From: Rhodoferax sp. PAMC 29310
GTDB taxonomy: Bacteria > Pseudomonadota > Gammaproteobacteria > Burkholderiales > Burkholderiaceae_C
Direction: 5' to 3'
Length of the DNA: 64,000 nucleotides
NCBI RefSeq assembly: GCF_017948265.1
Contig: NZ_CP072852.1
Location: 930,001-994,000, forward strand
The notes under the pieces are model-generated. The model searched no databases. It saw nothing but the letters and a program-made list of their open reading frames with translations, and was not told the origin of the DNA. The first letter of the stretch is position 1; each line of letters opens with the position of its first letter. Positions 8,136 through 16,569 of the stretch are shown here, piece by piece. The position numbers were made by a program, and so were the translations under genes.

Positions 8136-9056
8136 CTACCCGCGCCAGCGCCGCCAGTGCTCAAGCGCCTCACGCCAGGTGTTGACCTGCACTTGTACCG
8201 TTGCTTCAATCTGGTTGCCATAGCCACCCGCCATGGCCATGACCAGGGGAACACGGCGCTGCCATGCCCAGTCAAACACCCGACGGTCCCGCGCCTTCAG
8301 ACCCTCATAACTGAACTTCAGGCGGCCCAGGCGGTCGCCTTCAAAGGGGTCGGCACCGGCCAGATAAAACACAAAGGAGGGCGTGAAGCGACTGTCCAAG
8401 TCAAGCAGGGCTTGCTCCAGCGCGGGCAGGTAGTCCGCATCGCCGCAGCCGTCGGGCAGGCCGATGTCCAGGTCGCTCGTCTCTTTGCGAAACGGAAAGT
8501 TCTTTTCGCCATGCATCGACAGCGTGAAGACGCTGGCGTCGCCTTGAAAGATGCTGGCCGTGCCATTGCCCTGGTGCACGTCCAGGTCAATGACGGCCAC
8601 CTGCAAGGGCGCTTGATGGGTTTTGGCGTGCTCGGCCTGCAACTAACAGGTCGCGACCGCCACGTCGTTGAAGACGCAAAACCCGCTGCCCCGGTCGGCA
8701 TAGGAGTGATGGGTGCCACCGGCGAGGTTGGCGGCAATGCCTTCAGACCACGCCGAGCGGCAAGCGGCCACCGTGGCGCCCACTGATCTCCGCGCCCGCT
8801 CACTCATGGCCTCGCTCCACGGAAAACCAATCTCGCGCATGGCCTTGGGGTCGATGCGACCGGTGGCGATGGACTGGACATACTCCGGGCTGTGCACCAG
8901 CGTCAGGTCGTCGTCTGAGGCGCGCAGGGCTTGGGCCAGTTGCACTTCGGGAAAGTCGGCCTGCAGGCGATCGCGCAGCATTTGGTACTTGGCCATGGGA
9001 AAGCGATGGCCGCTGGGCAGGGGCAACACAAACTGGTCGGAGTAGAACGCTTTCAT
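8136..9056 (-). pseudogene. Histone-deacetylase-family hydrolase, broken by one in-frame TAG
   Basis: Two adjacent same-frame segments (8643-9056 and 8136-8642) together give a full-length class II-like deacetylase of about 306 residues, a zinc amidohydrolase of the AcuC/AphA type. The N-terminal part carries GGTHHSYADRGSGFCVFNDV with the paired active-site histidines; the C-terminal part carries VIDLDVHQGNGTA with zinc ligands and the AGADPFEGDRLG motif. The stop at 8643-8645 falls in VAVATC-stop-LQAEH, where relatives have a leucine-type residue, so a single TTG to TAG change explains it. Neither half should be active alone. Flanked by repeats A and B in the same orientation. Confidence 0.85.
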
Positions 9057-9196
9057 GACTTTATTGTGGCGGCAAGCGGGGCGCCAGATGAAGGCCTAAG
9101 GTTTTTTCTGGCTTTGCCAGGGTGGGCCCTTTGCGATGAAGACAGCATTCTCTGGGGACGCATTCCTCAAACCCCATTTTTAATAAGAAATCGGAT

Positions 9197-9240
9197 TCTA
9201 GCGCATGTGCAACGGGCGGGAGTAGCTATTATTTTGATAG
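9197..9240 (+). repeat. 44-bp interspersed repeat, copy B
   Basis: Begins TCTAGCGCATGTGCAACGGG and ends TAGCTATTATTTTGATAG. Its last 12 bases provide the final codons and the TAA stop of the neighbouring CoA-transferase gene on the minus strand. Confidence 0.65.
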
Positions 9241-10134
9241 TGTGTGGAGTGGTATGTCGTGTGCCACTGCCAATTGGTCCAACGCTTTGCTGGTCTTGCT
9301 GCTGAAGAATTCAGCCACAGCCTGGTGGGTTTCAGGCGCCATGATGGCGGCGCCGCTGGACAGCGTTATGCCCGCCACGGCGCACAAGGCCTTGGCAAAG
9401 TGGGGTTCCAGCGCTGCCACCGCCACCCGGCCGTCTTTGCAGGGGTAGACCCGGTAGCCTGCGTGCCCGCCCCCCACGGCAGCGCCGGGTTGGGTGAGGC
9501 CCCAGGTGCGGGGCAGGGCCAGATAGGCTGCTGCGCTGGACAAGGCCACCTCAATCAAGCTGCCTTTGCCTTTGAGGCGCTGCACCAGCGTGGCCTGCAA
9601 AACGGCCTCCGTTGTCATCAGGGAGCCGCCCATGTCGGCGTACAGCGTGGCGGGTAGCTCCAGCCCCGTGACCAGGTCGTTTTCAGCCAGGTAGGTTAGG
9701 TCGTGGCCCGGCTCCTCGGCCCGCTCGCCCGGGGCGCCCACGATGGTGACCATGGAGAGCAGGGGGTAGAGCTTGCGCAGAGCTTTCCACTCCAGCCCCA
9801 GTTTGCGCAAGGCCGACGGGCGAAAAGACGTTAACAGCACGTCGGCTTTGGCCAATTCTCGGTGCAGGGTCTTTTGGCCTTTGTCAGACTTCAGGTCAGC
9901 CACCACCAAGAGCACGCCTTGGTGCATGGCTTCATAACCGGTTCGGTTGTAGGTGCCCATGGGGTCGCCAGACGGCGCGTTGGCCAGGGGTGGCGGCTCC
10001 AGCTTGACACAGGTTGCGCCCATCTGTTTAAGGCGCATCACGGCGGCGGGGCCGGGCAGATTGAGCGCAAGGCTGAGAACGCGGACGCCCCGCAGTGGCG
10101 TCAGGGCGGATGAAGAGGCTGTTTTCTGGGTCAT
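9229..10134 (-). CDS. CoA-transferase family III (CaiB/BaiF) protein
   Basis: About 301 residues; family members move CoA between carboxylic acids or racemise 2-methylacyl-CoA. The N-terminal block RGVRVLSLALNLPGPAAVMRL, VKLEPP, the LTSFRPSALRKLGL segment and DLTYLAENDLV match the family. It is shorter than classic 380-400-residue members and close to the short alpha-methylacyl-CoA racemase-like forms. The catalytic Asp expected after the DLKS segment is not certain by eye. I chose the ATG at 10134 (MTQKTASS) over the open frame reaching 10350. The stop codon is supplied by repeat B. Substrate cannot be told from sequence. Confidence 0.8.
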   Translation of the reverse strand: MTQKTASSSALTPLRGVRVLSLALNLPGPAAVMRLKQMGATCVKLEPPPLANAPSGDPMGTYNRTGYEAMHQGVLLVVADLKSDKGQKTLHRELAKADVLLTSFRPSALRKLGLEWKALRKLYPLLSMVTIVGAPGERAEEPGHDLTYLAENDLVTGLELPATLYADMGGSLMTTEAVLQATLVQRLKGKGSLIEVALSSAAAYLALPRTWGLTQPGAAVGGGHAGYRVYPCKDGRVAVAALEPHFAKALCAVAGITLSSGAAIMAPETHQAVAEFFSSKTSKALDQLAVAHDIPLHTLSK

Positions 10135-10240
10135 GGGCTCATTTATACAGGGGCTGGGTGGCGTGGCTGTCGCGCAAGTGCCGCCGGAGTGCGGTGTAAT
10201 GCCGGCCTGAAGTAATTTGACATGAATACGAAAGCACGCC

Positions 10241-11263
10241 GTGACCGACCCGCAACTCTCGCTTGAATTTGACAACGGCGAGCCGCCTCGGCCGGCCCCA
10301 CCCAAGCTCAAACCCCGCGCCAAACCGAAGGCCGTGGTCAAGTCCGCCACCGCGCCCGCGCTAGACGTGGCACAAATGGCCGCGCTGGTGGCGGCCCATG
10401 CCGACTACCGGGTGCTTCGGCGCCTGCAGCCGGTGCATCACTTTGCCCGCGCCGCCCAAGGCCCCGTCACCCGCGTGATCGTGCTGGACACGGAAACCAC
10501 CGGGCTGGACCACGCCACCGACAAAATTATTGAGCTGGCCATGCTGCGCGTTGATGTAGACAACGCCACTGGCTTGCCCGTGGGGGATGTCACGGTGTAC
10601 GACGGCCTGGAAGACCCGGGCCGGCCGGTGTCGGCTGAAATTCAGGCCATTACCGGAATCTCGACCGACATGGTGAAGGGCATGCACCTGGATGAGACAC
10701 TGATTGCCAGTCTGTTGAGCGACGTCGATCTGGTGATTGCCCATAACGCGGGCTTTGACCGCCCGTTTTGCGAAGCGCGCATGCCCGCGTTCGCCCAATT
10801 GGCGTGGGGCTGCTCGTTTGCGGACATTGACTGGAAAGCGGAGGGCCAGAGTTCCGCCAAGTTGGGATATTTGGCGTTGGACAAAGGTTGGTTTTATGAC
10901 GCCCACCGGGCTGAAGTGGATTGCCACGCTTTGCTCGCGGTGCTGGCGGAGTCTTTGCCGCAAACGGGTCAAAGTGGTTTGGCCAAAATAATGGCGGCCA
11001 GTCGCGCGCCGAGTTTTCGTCTGCAGGCGACCAATGCGCCGTTTGATGCCAAAGACCTGTTGAAGGCCCGTGGCTATCGCTGGAATGCCGAGCACCGGGT
11101 TTGGCACACCCGATTGGTTGACGAAGCGCAACTAAATGACGAATTGGCCTGGCTGAAGGCAGAGGTTTATGACAACCGACCGGCCCGTGTGCAGGTGGAG
11201 AAACTCGACGCGGCGGTGAACTACTCCAGCCGTGTAGGGGAAATAACCCTGCGCCAGCTGTGA
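10241..11263 (+). CDS. DEDDh 3'-5' exonuclease (DnaQ-like)
   Basis: 340 residues. The exonuclease fold is seen as motif I VLDTETTGLDHATDKIIELA (about residues 80-100), motif II IAHNAGFDRPF, and motif III HRAEVDCHALL with the His five residues before Asp. An N-terminal proline/lysine-rich tail of about 75 residues and a C-terminal segment containing LKARGYRWNAEHRVWH precede the end. Probably trims DNA 3' ends in repair or proofreading; it is longer than DnaQ and not next to polymerase genes. GTG start with no strong ribosome-binding site. Confidence 0.85.
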   Translation: MTDPQLSLEFDNGEPPRPAPPKLKPRAKPKAVVKSATAPALDVAQMAALVAAHADYRVLRRLQPVHHFARAAQGPVTRVIVLDTETTGLDHATDKIIELAMLRVDVDNATGLPVGDVTVYDGLEDPGRPVSAEIQAITGISTDMVKGMHLDETLIASLLSDVDLVIAHNAGFDRPFCEARMPAFAQLAWGCSFADIDWKAEGQSSAKLGYLALDKGWFYDAHRAEVDCHALLAVLAESLPQTGQSGLAKIMAASRAPSFRLQATNAPFDAKDLLKARGYRWNAEHRVWHTRLVDEAQLNDELAWLKAEVYDNRPARVQVEKLDAAVNYSSRVGEITLRQL

Positions 11264-11389
11264 GAGGAGGGCGGGGTAGAATTGAAGGCAGACAGAGTCG
11301 TTTTGGCTTGCCATTTTTCTCTCTCCGCCAACGGGTTCGCGTGTGCGACAAGACCGCTGCCGGGGATGCAGAAGTACCCGAGGAATTCC

Positions 11390-12634
11390 ATGAAGCGTGT
11401 TGATGATTTTCGCCTGAAGTTCGGAAAAAAAGAGTATGTCCCCATCATGGTGGGCGGCATGGGCGTCGATATTTCTACGGCTGAACTGGCGCTGGAAACA
11501 GCCCGCCTGGGTGGCATTGGCCACATCTCTGACGCCATGGTGCCCGACGTGTCTGACCGCCGTTTTGACACCAGTTTTGTCAAGGAAAAGACGAAGTTCT
11601 ACAAGCACAACATCGACAACTCCGACAAGTCCATCATCAAGTTTGACTTGGGCGTGCTGGCGGAAGCCACCAAGCGCCATGTTGAAGCGACGATGGACGC
11701 CAAAACCGGTGACGGCATGGTGTTTGTCAATTGCATGGAAAAGCTGACCATGAACGCGCCTCGCGAGACGCTGCAGGTGCGCATGGCGTCGGCTCTGGAT
11801 GCTGGCATTGATGGCATCACACTGAGCGCGGGTTTGCACCTGGGCTCTTTCGCGTTGATTGCGGATCACCCCCGTTTTCACGATGCCAAGCTGGGCATCA
11901 TCGTGTCGTCCGTTCGGGCGCTGCAACTGTTCTTGCGCAAAACCTCGCGCCTGAACCGCCTGCCAGACTACATCATTGTGGAAGGCCCGTTGGCCGGTGG
12001 TCACCTGGGTTTTGGCCTGGATTGGGCGCAATACGATCTGGCCACCATCGTGACCGAAGTGGTTCAGTTCTTGAAGAACGAACACCTTGAGATCCCGGTC
12101 ATTGCCGCAGGCGGCATTTTTACCGGCAGTGACGCGGTGTCGTTCTTGGAGAACGGTTCTGCTGGCGTTCAAGTCGCCACGCGTTTCACGGTGTCCAACG
12201 AGTGTGGCTTGCCTGACAAGGTCAAACAAGATTACTTCAATGCCACGGAAGCCGACGTGGTGGTCAACACCATTTCGCCAACCGGCTACCCCATGCGCAT
12301 GCTGAAGGGCTCGCCCGCGATTGGCGCGGGTATTCGCCCCAACTGCGAGGCCTATGGCTACTTGCTGGACGGCACGGGCAATTGCTCTTACATCACGGCG
12401 TACAACCAGCAAATCGTGTTGCACCCCGATGTCAAAAACATCTCGGTCATGGACAAAACTTGTCTTTGCACCCACATGCGCAACTTCAACCTCTGGACTT
12501 GCGGTCAATACACCTACCGCCTGAAGGACACCACCCACCAACTGGCGGATGGCACCTACCAGACCTTGAGCGCCGAGCACATCTTTAAGGACTATCAGTT
12601 CAGCGTCGACGAAAAAATCGCGATGCCGGCTTAA
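11390..12634 (+). CDS. Nitronate monooxygenase / 2-nitropropane dioxygenase family
   Basis: About 414 residues; FMN TIM-barrel enzyme. PIMVGGMGVDISTAELALE, the VEGPLAGGHLGFG motif with the active-site His region, and AAGGIFTGSDAVSFLENGSAGVQVATRF (FMN phosphate site) are clear. A cysteine-rich C-terminal extension (CEAYGYLL, NCSYIT, CLCTHMRN, WTCGQYTY) is unusual beside the short nitronate monooxygenases. Start at 11390 has GAGGAA just upstream; the frame extends to 11282. Ends at a strong bidirectional terminator. Detoxification of alkyl nitronates is the family role; real substrate unknown. Confidence 0.85.
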   Translation: MKRVDDFRLKFGKKEYVPIMVGGMGVDISTAELALETARLGGIGHISDAMVPDVSDRRFDTSFVKEKTKFYKHNIDNSDKSIIKFDLGVLAEATKRHVEATMDAKTGDGMVFVNCMEKLTMNAPRETLQVRMASALDAGIDGITLSAGLHLGSFALIADHPRFHDAKLGIIVSSVRALQLFLRKTSRLNRLPDYIIVEGPLAGGHLGFGLDWAQYDLATIVTEVVQFLKNEHLEIPVIAAGGIFTGSDAVSFLENGSAGVQVATRFTVSNECGLPDKVKQDYFNATEADVVVNTISPTGYPMRMLKGSPAIGAGIRPNCEAYGYLLDGTGNCSYITAYNQQIVLHPDVKNISVMDKTCLCTHMRNFNLWTCGQYTYRLKDTTHQLADGTYQTLSAEHIFKDYQFSVDEKIAMPA

Positions 12635-12659
12635 AGTTGGGCAGCCGCTACCAGCGAAC

Positions 12660-12690
12660 AAAAAAGCCCCGTTGAAACGGGGCTTTTTTT
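12660..12690. terminator. Bidirectional rho-independent terminator
   Basis: GCCCCGTTGAAACGGGGC (12666-12683) with a 7-bp GC-rich stem, preceded by six A and followed by seven T, so it works for both the nitronate monooxygenase gene and the convergent J-domain operon. Confidence 0.92.
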
Positions 12691-12709
12691 ACGGGCGCTG
12701 GTTGCTGAG

Positions 12710-13936
12710 CTAGCTGACGTTGCACTCCAACCGAAGCAGGTTGATGGCATCTTTCAATTCGTAGTCAAAGTCACTGGTCAGGGTATTGGCGGACTCTTCC
12801 ACAAAGTCGTCCCACATCCGAAGGTAGGCGTCCTGGTGCACGGCCGGGGCGTGTTCGTTGATGAACTGGGTGGCCAGCTCCGGCTTGAGCCCGGATTTGC
12901 GGATTTTGCGAACCAGTGCGGCCGCCCCTTTTTCTGTCAGCAGCGTTTTGGGGGTCGAAGCCGCTGCCACGCTCAAGAACAGCGTCATGAGTGAGCCTTC
13001 GTCATTGTGGCCGCCAGTGGCCTTGTTCCAGGCCTCAGAGGCGGTTCGGTCGAAATGGTCCACCTCGCTCAGACCGTCTTCCAGCCAAAAGTAGCGCCCC
13101 ATGAAGGCGGGTGTCTGATCAAACAGGCGACGAGTCGGCAAACTGGCATCAAGCATCTTGGGCAAATCCGCCAAGATGGAGGCCCGAATGGTCTCGACAA
13201 TGGCCTTGAACTCAGGCGGCAGCTGCTTAGGCAAAGCGGGCTGAAAGGCTTCCTGGTCACTGCCATATTTTTTGCGCAGGGCAGAGATGGCCTTGTCAAA
13301 AGCCACCCAGTCCGGCATGTCGGTTCGGCGCGTGGCCATCATCAAGAGGCCGGTTCGAATGACGGCTTCAGCGTCTTTGCCGGCTTCTTCCAGTTCGTCA
13401 GCGTCCAAGCCCAACTCATTGGCAAACCAGATGGCAGCTTGAATGACACGCTCGACCTGGCTGCGCTTGCTGAGCTCAAGCTGGTAGTCCGCCAGGCTTC
13501 TGAGCGTCCATTTGGCCAGATGCGGAATTTGTGTGTCGTTGAAACCACCGGCTTCGTTCATGCCGAAGTGGGTGTTTTGCGGCATGGCAAGCAGGCTTTT
13601 GAGCATGTCCGAGGCCGCTTTGGAGCGGGACATAAACGAATGATCCCGCAAAGAAAGCGCGGCTTGGTGCAAATCGCCACCGCTGCTGTGCTCCAGCGTC
13701 AGGCTGACCAGATTCACGATGCGGTCCTTGGCCTTTTCCAGATCAGGGCGCAGGTTTTCGTTGCCAAAATAGCGGGCAATTTGCACCATGCCTTTGGGGG
13801 CGTCGGTGCAAATGGCGTCCAGCTTGGCTTGATCAATGATGCCGTGGGCCACGCCATAGGCCAGCGCCTTCTCGAAGAAGGGGCAGGCGTCAAACAGCGC
13901 AACAGTGGCGGGGGCGGTGGACACGGGCTGAGTCAT
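12710..13936 (-). CDS. Uncharacterised protein, last gene of the J-domain operon
   Basis: About 408 residues, no family that I recognise. Mostly helical by composition; notable segments are FFEKALAYGVAHGIIDQAK, DAPKGMVQIARYFG, RIVNLVSLTLEHSSGG and FMGRYFWLEDGLSEVDHF. No signal peptide or membrane segment, so probably cytosolic. I chose the ATG at 13936 (MTQPVSTAPAT); the frame can start at a TTG at 13957. It begins 24 nt after the stop of the upstream gene and ends at the shared terminator, so it should be co-transcribed with the three genes before it. Confidence 0.8.
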   Translation of the reverse strand: MTQPVSTAPATVALFDACPFFEKALAYGVAHGIIDQAKLDAICTDAPKGMVQIARYFGNENLRPDLEKAKDRIVNLVSLTLEHSSGGDLHQAALSLRDHSFMSRSKAASDMLKSLLAMPQNTHFGMNEAGGFNDTQIPHLAKWTLRSLADYQLELSKRSQVERVIQAAIWFANELGLDADELEEAGKDAEAVIRTGLLMMATRRTDMPDWVAFDKAISALRKKYGSDQEAFQPALPKQLPPEFKAIVETIRASILADLPKMLDASLPTRRLFDQTPAFMGRYFWLEDGLSEVDHFDRTASEAWNKATGGHNDEGSLMTLFLSVAAASTPKTLLTEKGAAALVRKIRKSGLKPELATQFINEHAPAVHQDAYLRMWDDFVEESANTLTSDFDYELKDAINLLRLECNVS

Positions 13937-13960
13937 GAGTGCTTGCTGTGGTGCCAAAGG

Positions 13961-14710
13961 TCAAATGGCTGATTCTTCGTCGGATTCGCGGGCGGCCGGT
14001 GTGGCCTTGCCCCGGTCGGTGTCGCCGGTTTCTACTTTGCCGTCATCCTCTTCCATGGACTCAAACTCGTCGCCTGAGCCGTTTTCAAAGGCGCGGGCTT
14101 TGGCGCGCAAGACCAGCAACATCTCGATGAACAGGTCGGTGCACTGGTAGCGAAGAATCCAGGCCAATTCCATCCAATCTTGGTCCGCAACCTCTTCCTG
14201 CTCGATGCGCGGTTTGGCATAAGCGTTGGCGAAGAGGGCGGTTTCAGACAGTATCTCACCATCGTCCTCGACCGTGTCAAAGGTGCCGCTTCGCGCAAAC
14301 GCCTCAATACGGCTCCACTTTTCAGTAAAGTAGTCAGCCAGTGCATCGGCGCCACCCTCCAGGTTGCCAATCGCATCCATGAACTCCACGGGGTCGGCGT
14401 CGTCCCTGAAGATGATGGAGTTCATCATGCCCCGCAGATGGGTGTGGGTGAGGTCCTTGTATTGCTTTTCAATGACGACGGCGCGTGCGAACTGCAGGGG
14501 CGTGACCATCAGGTTGATGACAGACTCTTTGGAATTGTCGTACTCGCGAATCACGGCCAGGATGTCTTTGGCGGGCAGTTGCTCCAGCACGACCATCAGG
14601 GCGCTGTCACCCTCCGTGTCGGCCAGCTCAACCAAAGCGGCTTCGGCGCCCACAATGTCGCCCGAGGCAATCAGGCTTTGGGTTCTCTCAATCAGGGCAA
14701 GGTGGTTCAT
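13961..14710 (-). CDS. Uncharacterised helical protein with acidic C-terminal tail
   Basis: About 249 residues, family not recognised. An N-terminal helical half (MNHLALIERTQSLIASGD; LVELADTEGDSALMVVLEQL) is followed by a central region (NLEGGADALADYFTEKWSRI) and a low-complexity acidic tail of about 45 residues (FESMEEDDGKVETGDTD). Cytosolic by lack of signal or membrane segments. ATG at 14710 preferred over TTG at 14722. It follows the upstream gene by 17 nt. Two neighbours with acidic tails in one operon suggest the products act together. Confidence 0.8.
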   Translation of the reverse strand: MNHLALIERTQSLIASGDIVGAEAALVELADTEGDSALMVVLEQLPAKDILAVIREYDNSKESVINLMVTPLQFARAVVIEKQYKDLTHTHLRGMMNSIIFRDDADPVEFMDAIGNLEGGADALADYFTEKWSRIEAFARSGTFDTVEDDGEILSETALFANAYAKPRIEQEEVADQDWMELAWILRYQCTDLFIEMLLVLRAKARAFENGSGDEFESMEEDDGKVETGDTDRGKATPAARESDEESAI

Positions 14711-14727
14711 CAAGGTGTCCAATGGGG

Positions 14728-15306
14728 TTATCGGTCTTTGCGGTCAAAGCCTTGCTCAACCATCCAGTCGGCGCCAGCGTCTTCACGGGCCCGGGCTTCT
14801 TTTTCTTCTTCGTCATCACCGTCCTGATACTCACCGTCGCTGTCGCTGTCGTGATCGCGGGCCTCATCAGAATTGTCGTGGTCTTCCTCGTCGCGTGCCG
14901 CGGATGCCGGTTTGGCGTCGGCCTTGCCGTAGAGGTATTCCACGCCAGCCGCCACGGTCATGAACCACTCGCCCATGGGTTCCTTCAGGATCTCGCGCAC
15001 CAAGTCTTGCGTCCACGGCCGCATCTCAATGGCGCCAGCCAGGCTGTCCCACTCGGGTAAATTTTCAGGTTCTTGCGCTACAAGATGGTCCATGACTGAG
15101 GGCAACTTGAACTGAAACCCCTGGTGAAACACCACCGCCACCATTTCAGGGCTGACCTGAATCATTTGGCGAAGAAACGTGATTTCTTTGCGTTTGGCGG
15201 TCAGGCGCTTGCGTAGTACGTCATGCCCTTCGGAGTCCGAGGTCAGGTCATCAATCTCAGCTTCGTAGGCAGAGCGCAGGTTACGGAAAAAAGAAGAGAT
15301 TCGCAT
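14728..15306 (-). CDS. Uncharacterised protein with strongly acidic C-terminal tail
   Basis: About 192 residues. N-terminal amphipathic start (MRISSFFRNLRSAYEAEIDD), then a likely coiled coil (LRKRLTAKRKEITFLRQMI), a middle domain with WDSLAGAIEMRPWTQDLVRE, and a tail rich in Asp/Glu (for example DHDSDSDGEYQDGDDEEE). No family recognised. The frame also has a GTG at 15321 overlapping the J-protein stop as GTGA; I prefer the ATG at 15306 because of the natural N-terminus, but either is possible. Both imply coupling to the J-domain gene. Confidence 0.78.
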   Translation of the reverse strand: MRISSFFRNLRSAYEAEIDDLTSDSEGHDVLRKRLTAKRKEITFLRQMIQVSPEMVAVVFHQGFQFKLPSVMDHLVAQEPENLPEWDSLAGAIEMRPWTQDLVREILKEPMGEWFMTVAAGVEYLYGKADAKPASAARDEEDHDNSDEARDHDSDSDGEYQDGDDEEEKEARAREDAGADWMVEQGFDRKDR

Positions 15307-15317
15307 GGGGGTTGCTT

Positions 15318-15593
15318 TCACAGTAATTGATTGAAGTAGCTTTGCCAGATCTCACGAGCGGTGTCAATAGGACTGTCCAGCAGGTTGCGCCTGCGGTTGT
15401 CGTCGTACGCCTGCCGGCTGGCGTCATCCGAGAGCACTTCATACGCCTCCTGCACGGCGCGAAAGCGCGCGGGTGCAGCGGCGTCCGTGTTTCGGTCAGG
15501 GTGGTGCAAGGCCGCTTTTTGGCGGAATGCTTTTTTAATGTCAGCAGGTGTTGCATCGCTGCTCAGGCCCAAGGCCGCGTAATGGTCTTTCAT
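15318..15593 (-). CDS. Short J-domain protein (DnaJ-like co-chaperone)
   Basis: 91 residues, almost only a J domain (about residues 3-66): HYAALGLSSDATPADIKKAF, HPD tripeptide at residues 31-33, then ARFRAVQEAYEVLSDDASRQ, and a 25-residue C-terminal extension. The J domain stimulates ATP hydrolysis by an Hsp70 partner; lacking zinc-finger and substrate domains, this one must recruit DnaK through partner proteins. First gene of a four-gene operon, so the three unknown products are natural candidates for client-binding partners. Confidence 0.9.
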   Translation of the reverse strand: MKDHYAALGLSSDATPADIKKAFRQKAALHHPDRNTDAAAPARFRAVQEAYEVLSDDASRQAYDDNRRRNLLDSPIDTAREIWQSYFNQLL

Positions 15594-15767
15594 GCAGACG
15601 GGCAGAACGTTTTATTCATTGGTTTCATGACATGGATGCTTGCTGAGGTCAGAGCCCCGCGTGGGCCAACCCTCGATTTTAATTCCAAAAAAATGTGCGT
15701 CGTTTGGGCTGGCACTGGTACTTGGCGTCATATGCCGCCCGCACTGCGTCGTTGCGGTTTGCCGGGT

Positions 15768-16485
15768 TCAGTCTATTCCCTGTTTGAGCAGAATGGGCAT
15801 GGAAACGATGTCAATGCGGCCATAGCCCAGCGCCAAGGCGCCCGACTGAGCGAGTGACTTGAGTTCCTTGCTCAGAGTTTAGCGGGTGATGCCAAGCATG
15901 ATCGCCAATGACTCTTGCGACACCGACACCATCCGGCGCTGCTCTTGGTCAGGGGCGGCTCCGCCGTAAGCCAGCAAGATCAGTCGGTGGGCCACGCGGG
16001 CCCTGGTGGAGCGCATGGCAGCGTCTTCCAGCATGCCACACAACAAACGCAGACGCCCGGCCAGCAGGCGGCAAACGGCCTGCCTGAAGACCGGATCCAG
16101 CATCAGGCTTCTGAATGCGTCACGGGGCAAAGCGAGCACTTGGCAGGGCCCGAGAGCGATCGCATCATGCGTGCGAGGCAGCTGGTCAAGCAGTGATCTC
16201 GCCAAACCAGTTGCCGGGCTCAAGCACAGCCAATATGGCTTCCCGGCCGTCCTCTCGCAAATTGGAAAACTTGAGGTTACCGTCCAACACTGCAAAAAAC
16301 ACGCCGCCGTCCTCAGGCAGGGCATCGCCCTGGCTAAACAACATATCCCCGTCGCGCAGGCGACAGGTTTCACTGGCGGCAATCAGTCCGTTTTGCAAGC
16401 CGCTAGGCAAGCCAGAAAACCAGGGGTTTTGGCGCAGAAACGGGTAGTGCGTAGTATTGGATATGGGGTGACTCAATGGCGACAA
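15768..16485 (-). pseudogene. Crp/Fnr-family regulator, frameshifted and with an in-frame stop
   Basis: Encodes a cyclic-nucleotide-binding-like N-terminal half (GLPSGLQNGLIAASETCRLR to EPGNWFGEIT, frame 1), then LDQLPRTHDAIALGP through the helix-turn-helix region SVSQESLAIMLGITR in another frame, then TLSKELKSLAQSGALALG after a TAA stop at 15879-15881. The first lesion is near 16195 (one base extra or two missing between GEIT and LDQLP); the second fits CAA to TAA inside the HTH (R-stop-TLSKEL, where Gln is usual). About 235 residues if restored. Divergent from the class II aldolase, which it may once have regulated. Confidence 0.85.
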
Positions 16486-16569
16486 GGGCGTTTCTGAAAT
16501 GTTAAATATTTGACAGATTAGTAGCTAACTGGGCCCTACATTGCGCTCATAACTACCCGGAGACAAAAC

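Noticed and set aside
13961..15306. Acidic-tailed proteins as DNA-mimic anti-restriction proteins
   Set aside because: Only the tails are acidic; the main domains are ordinary helical proteins tied to a J-domain gene, so there is no positive support.
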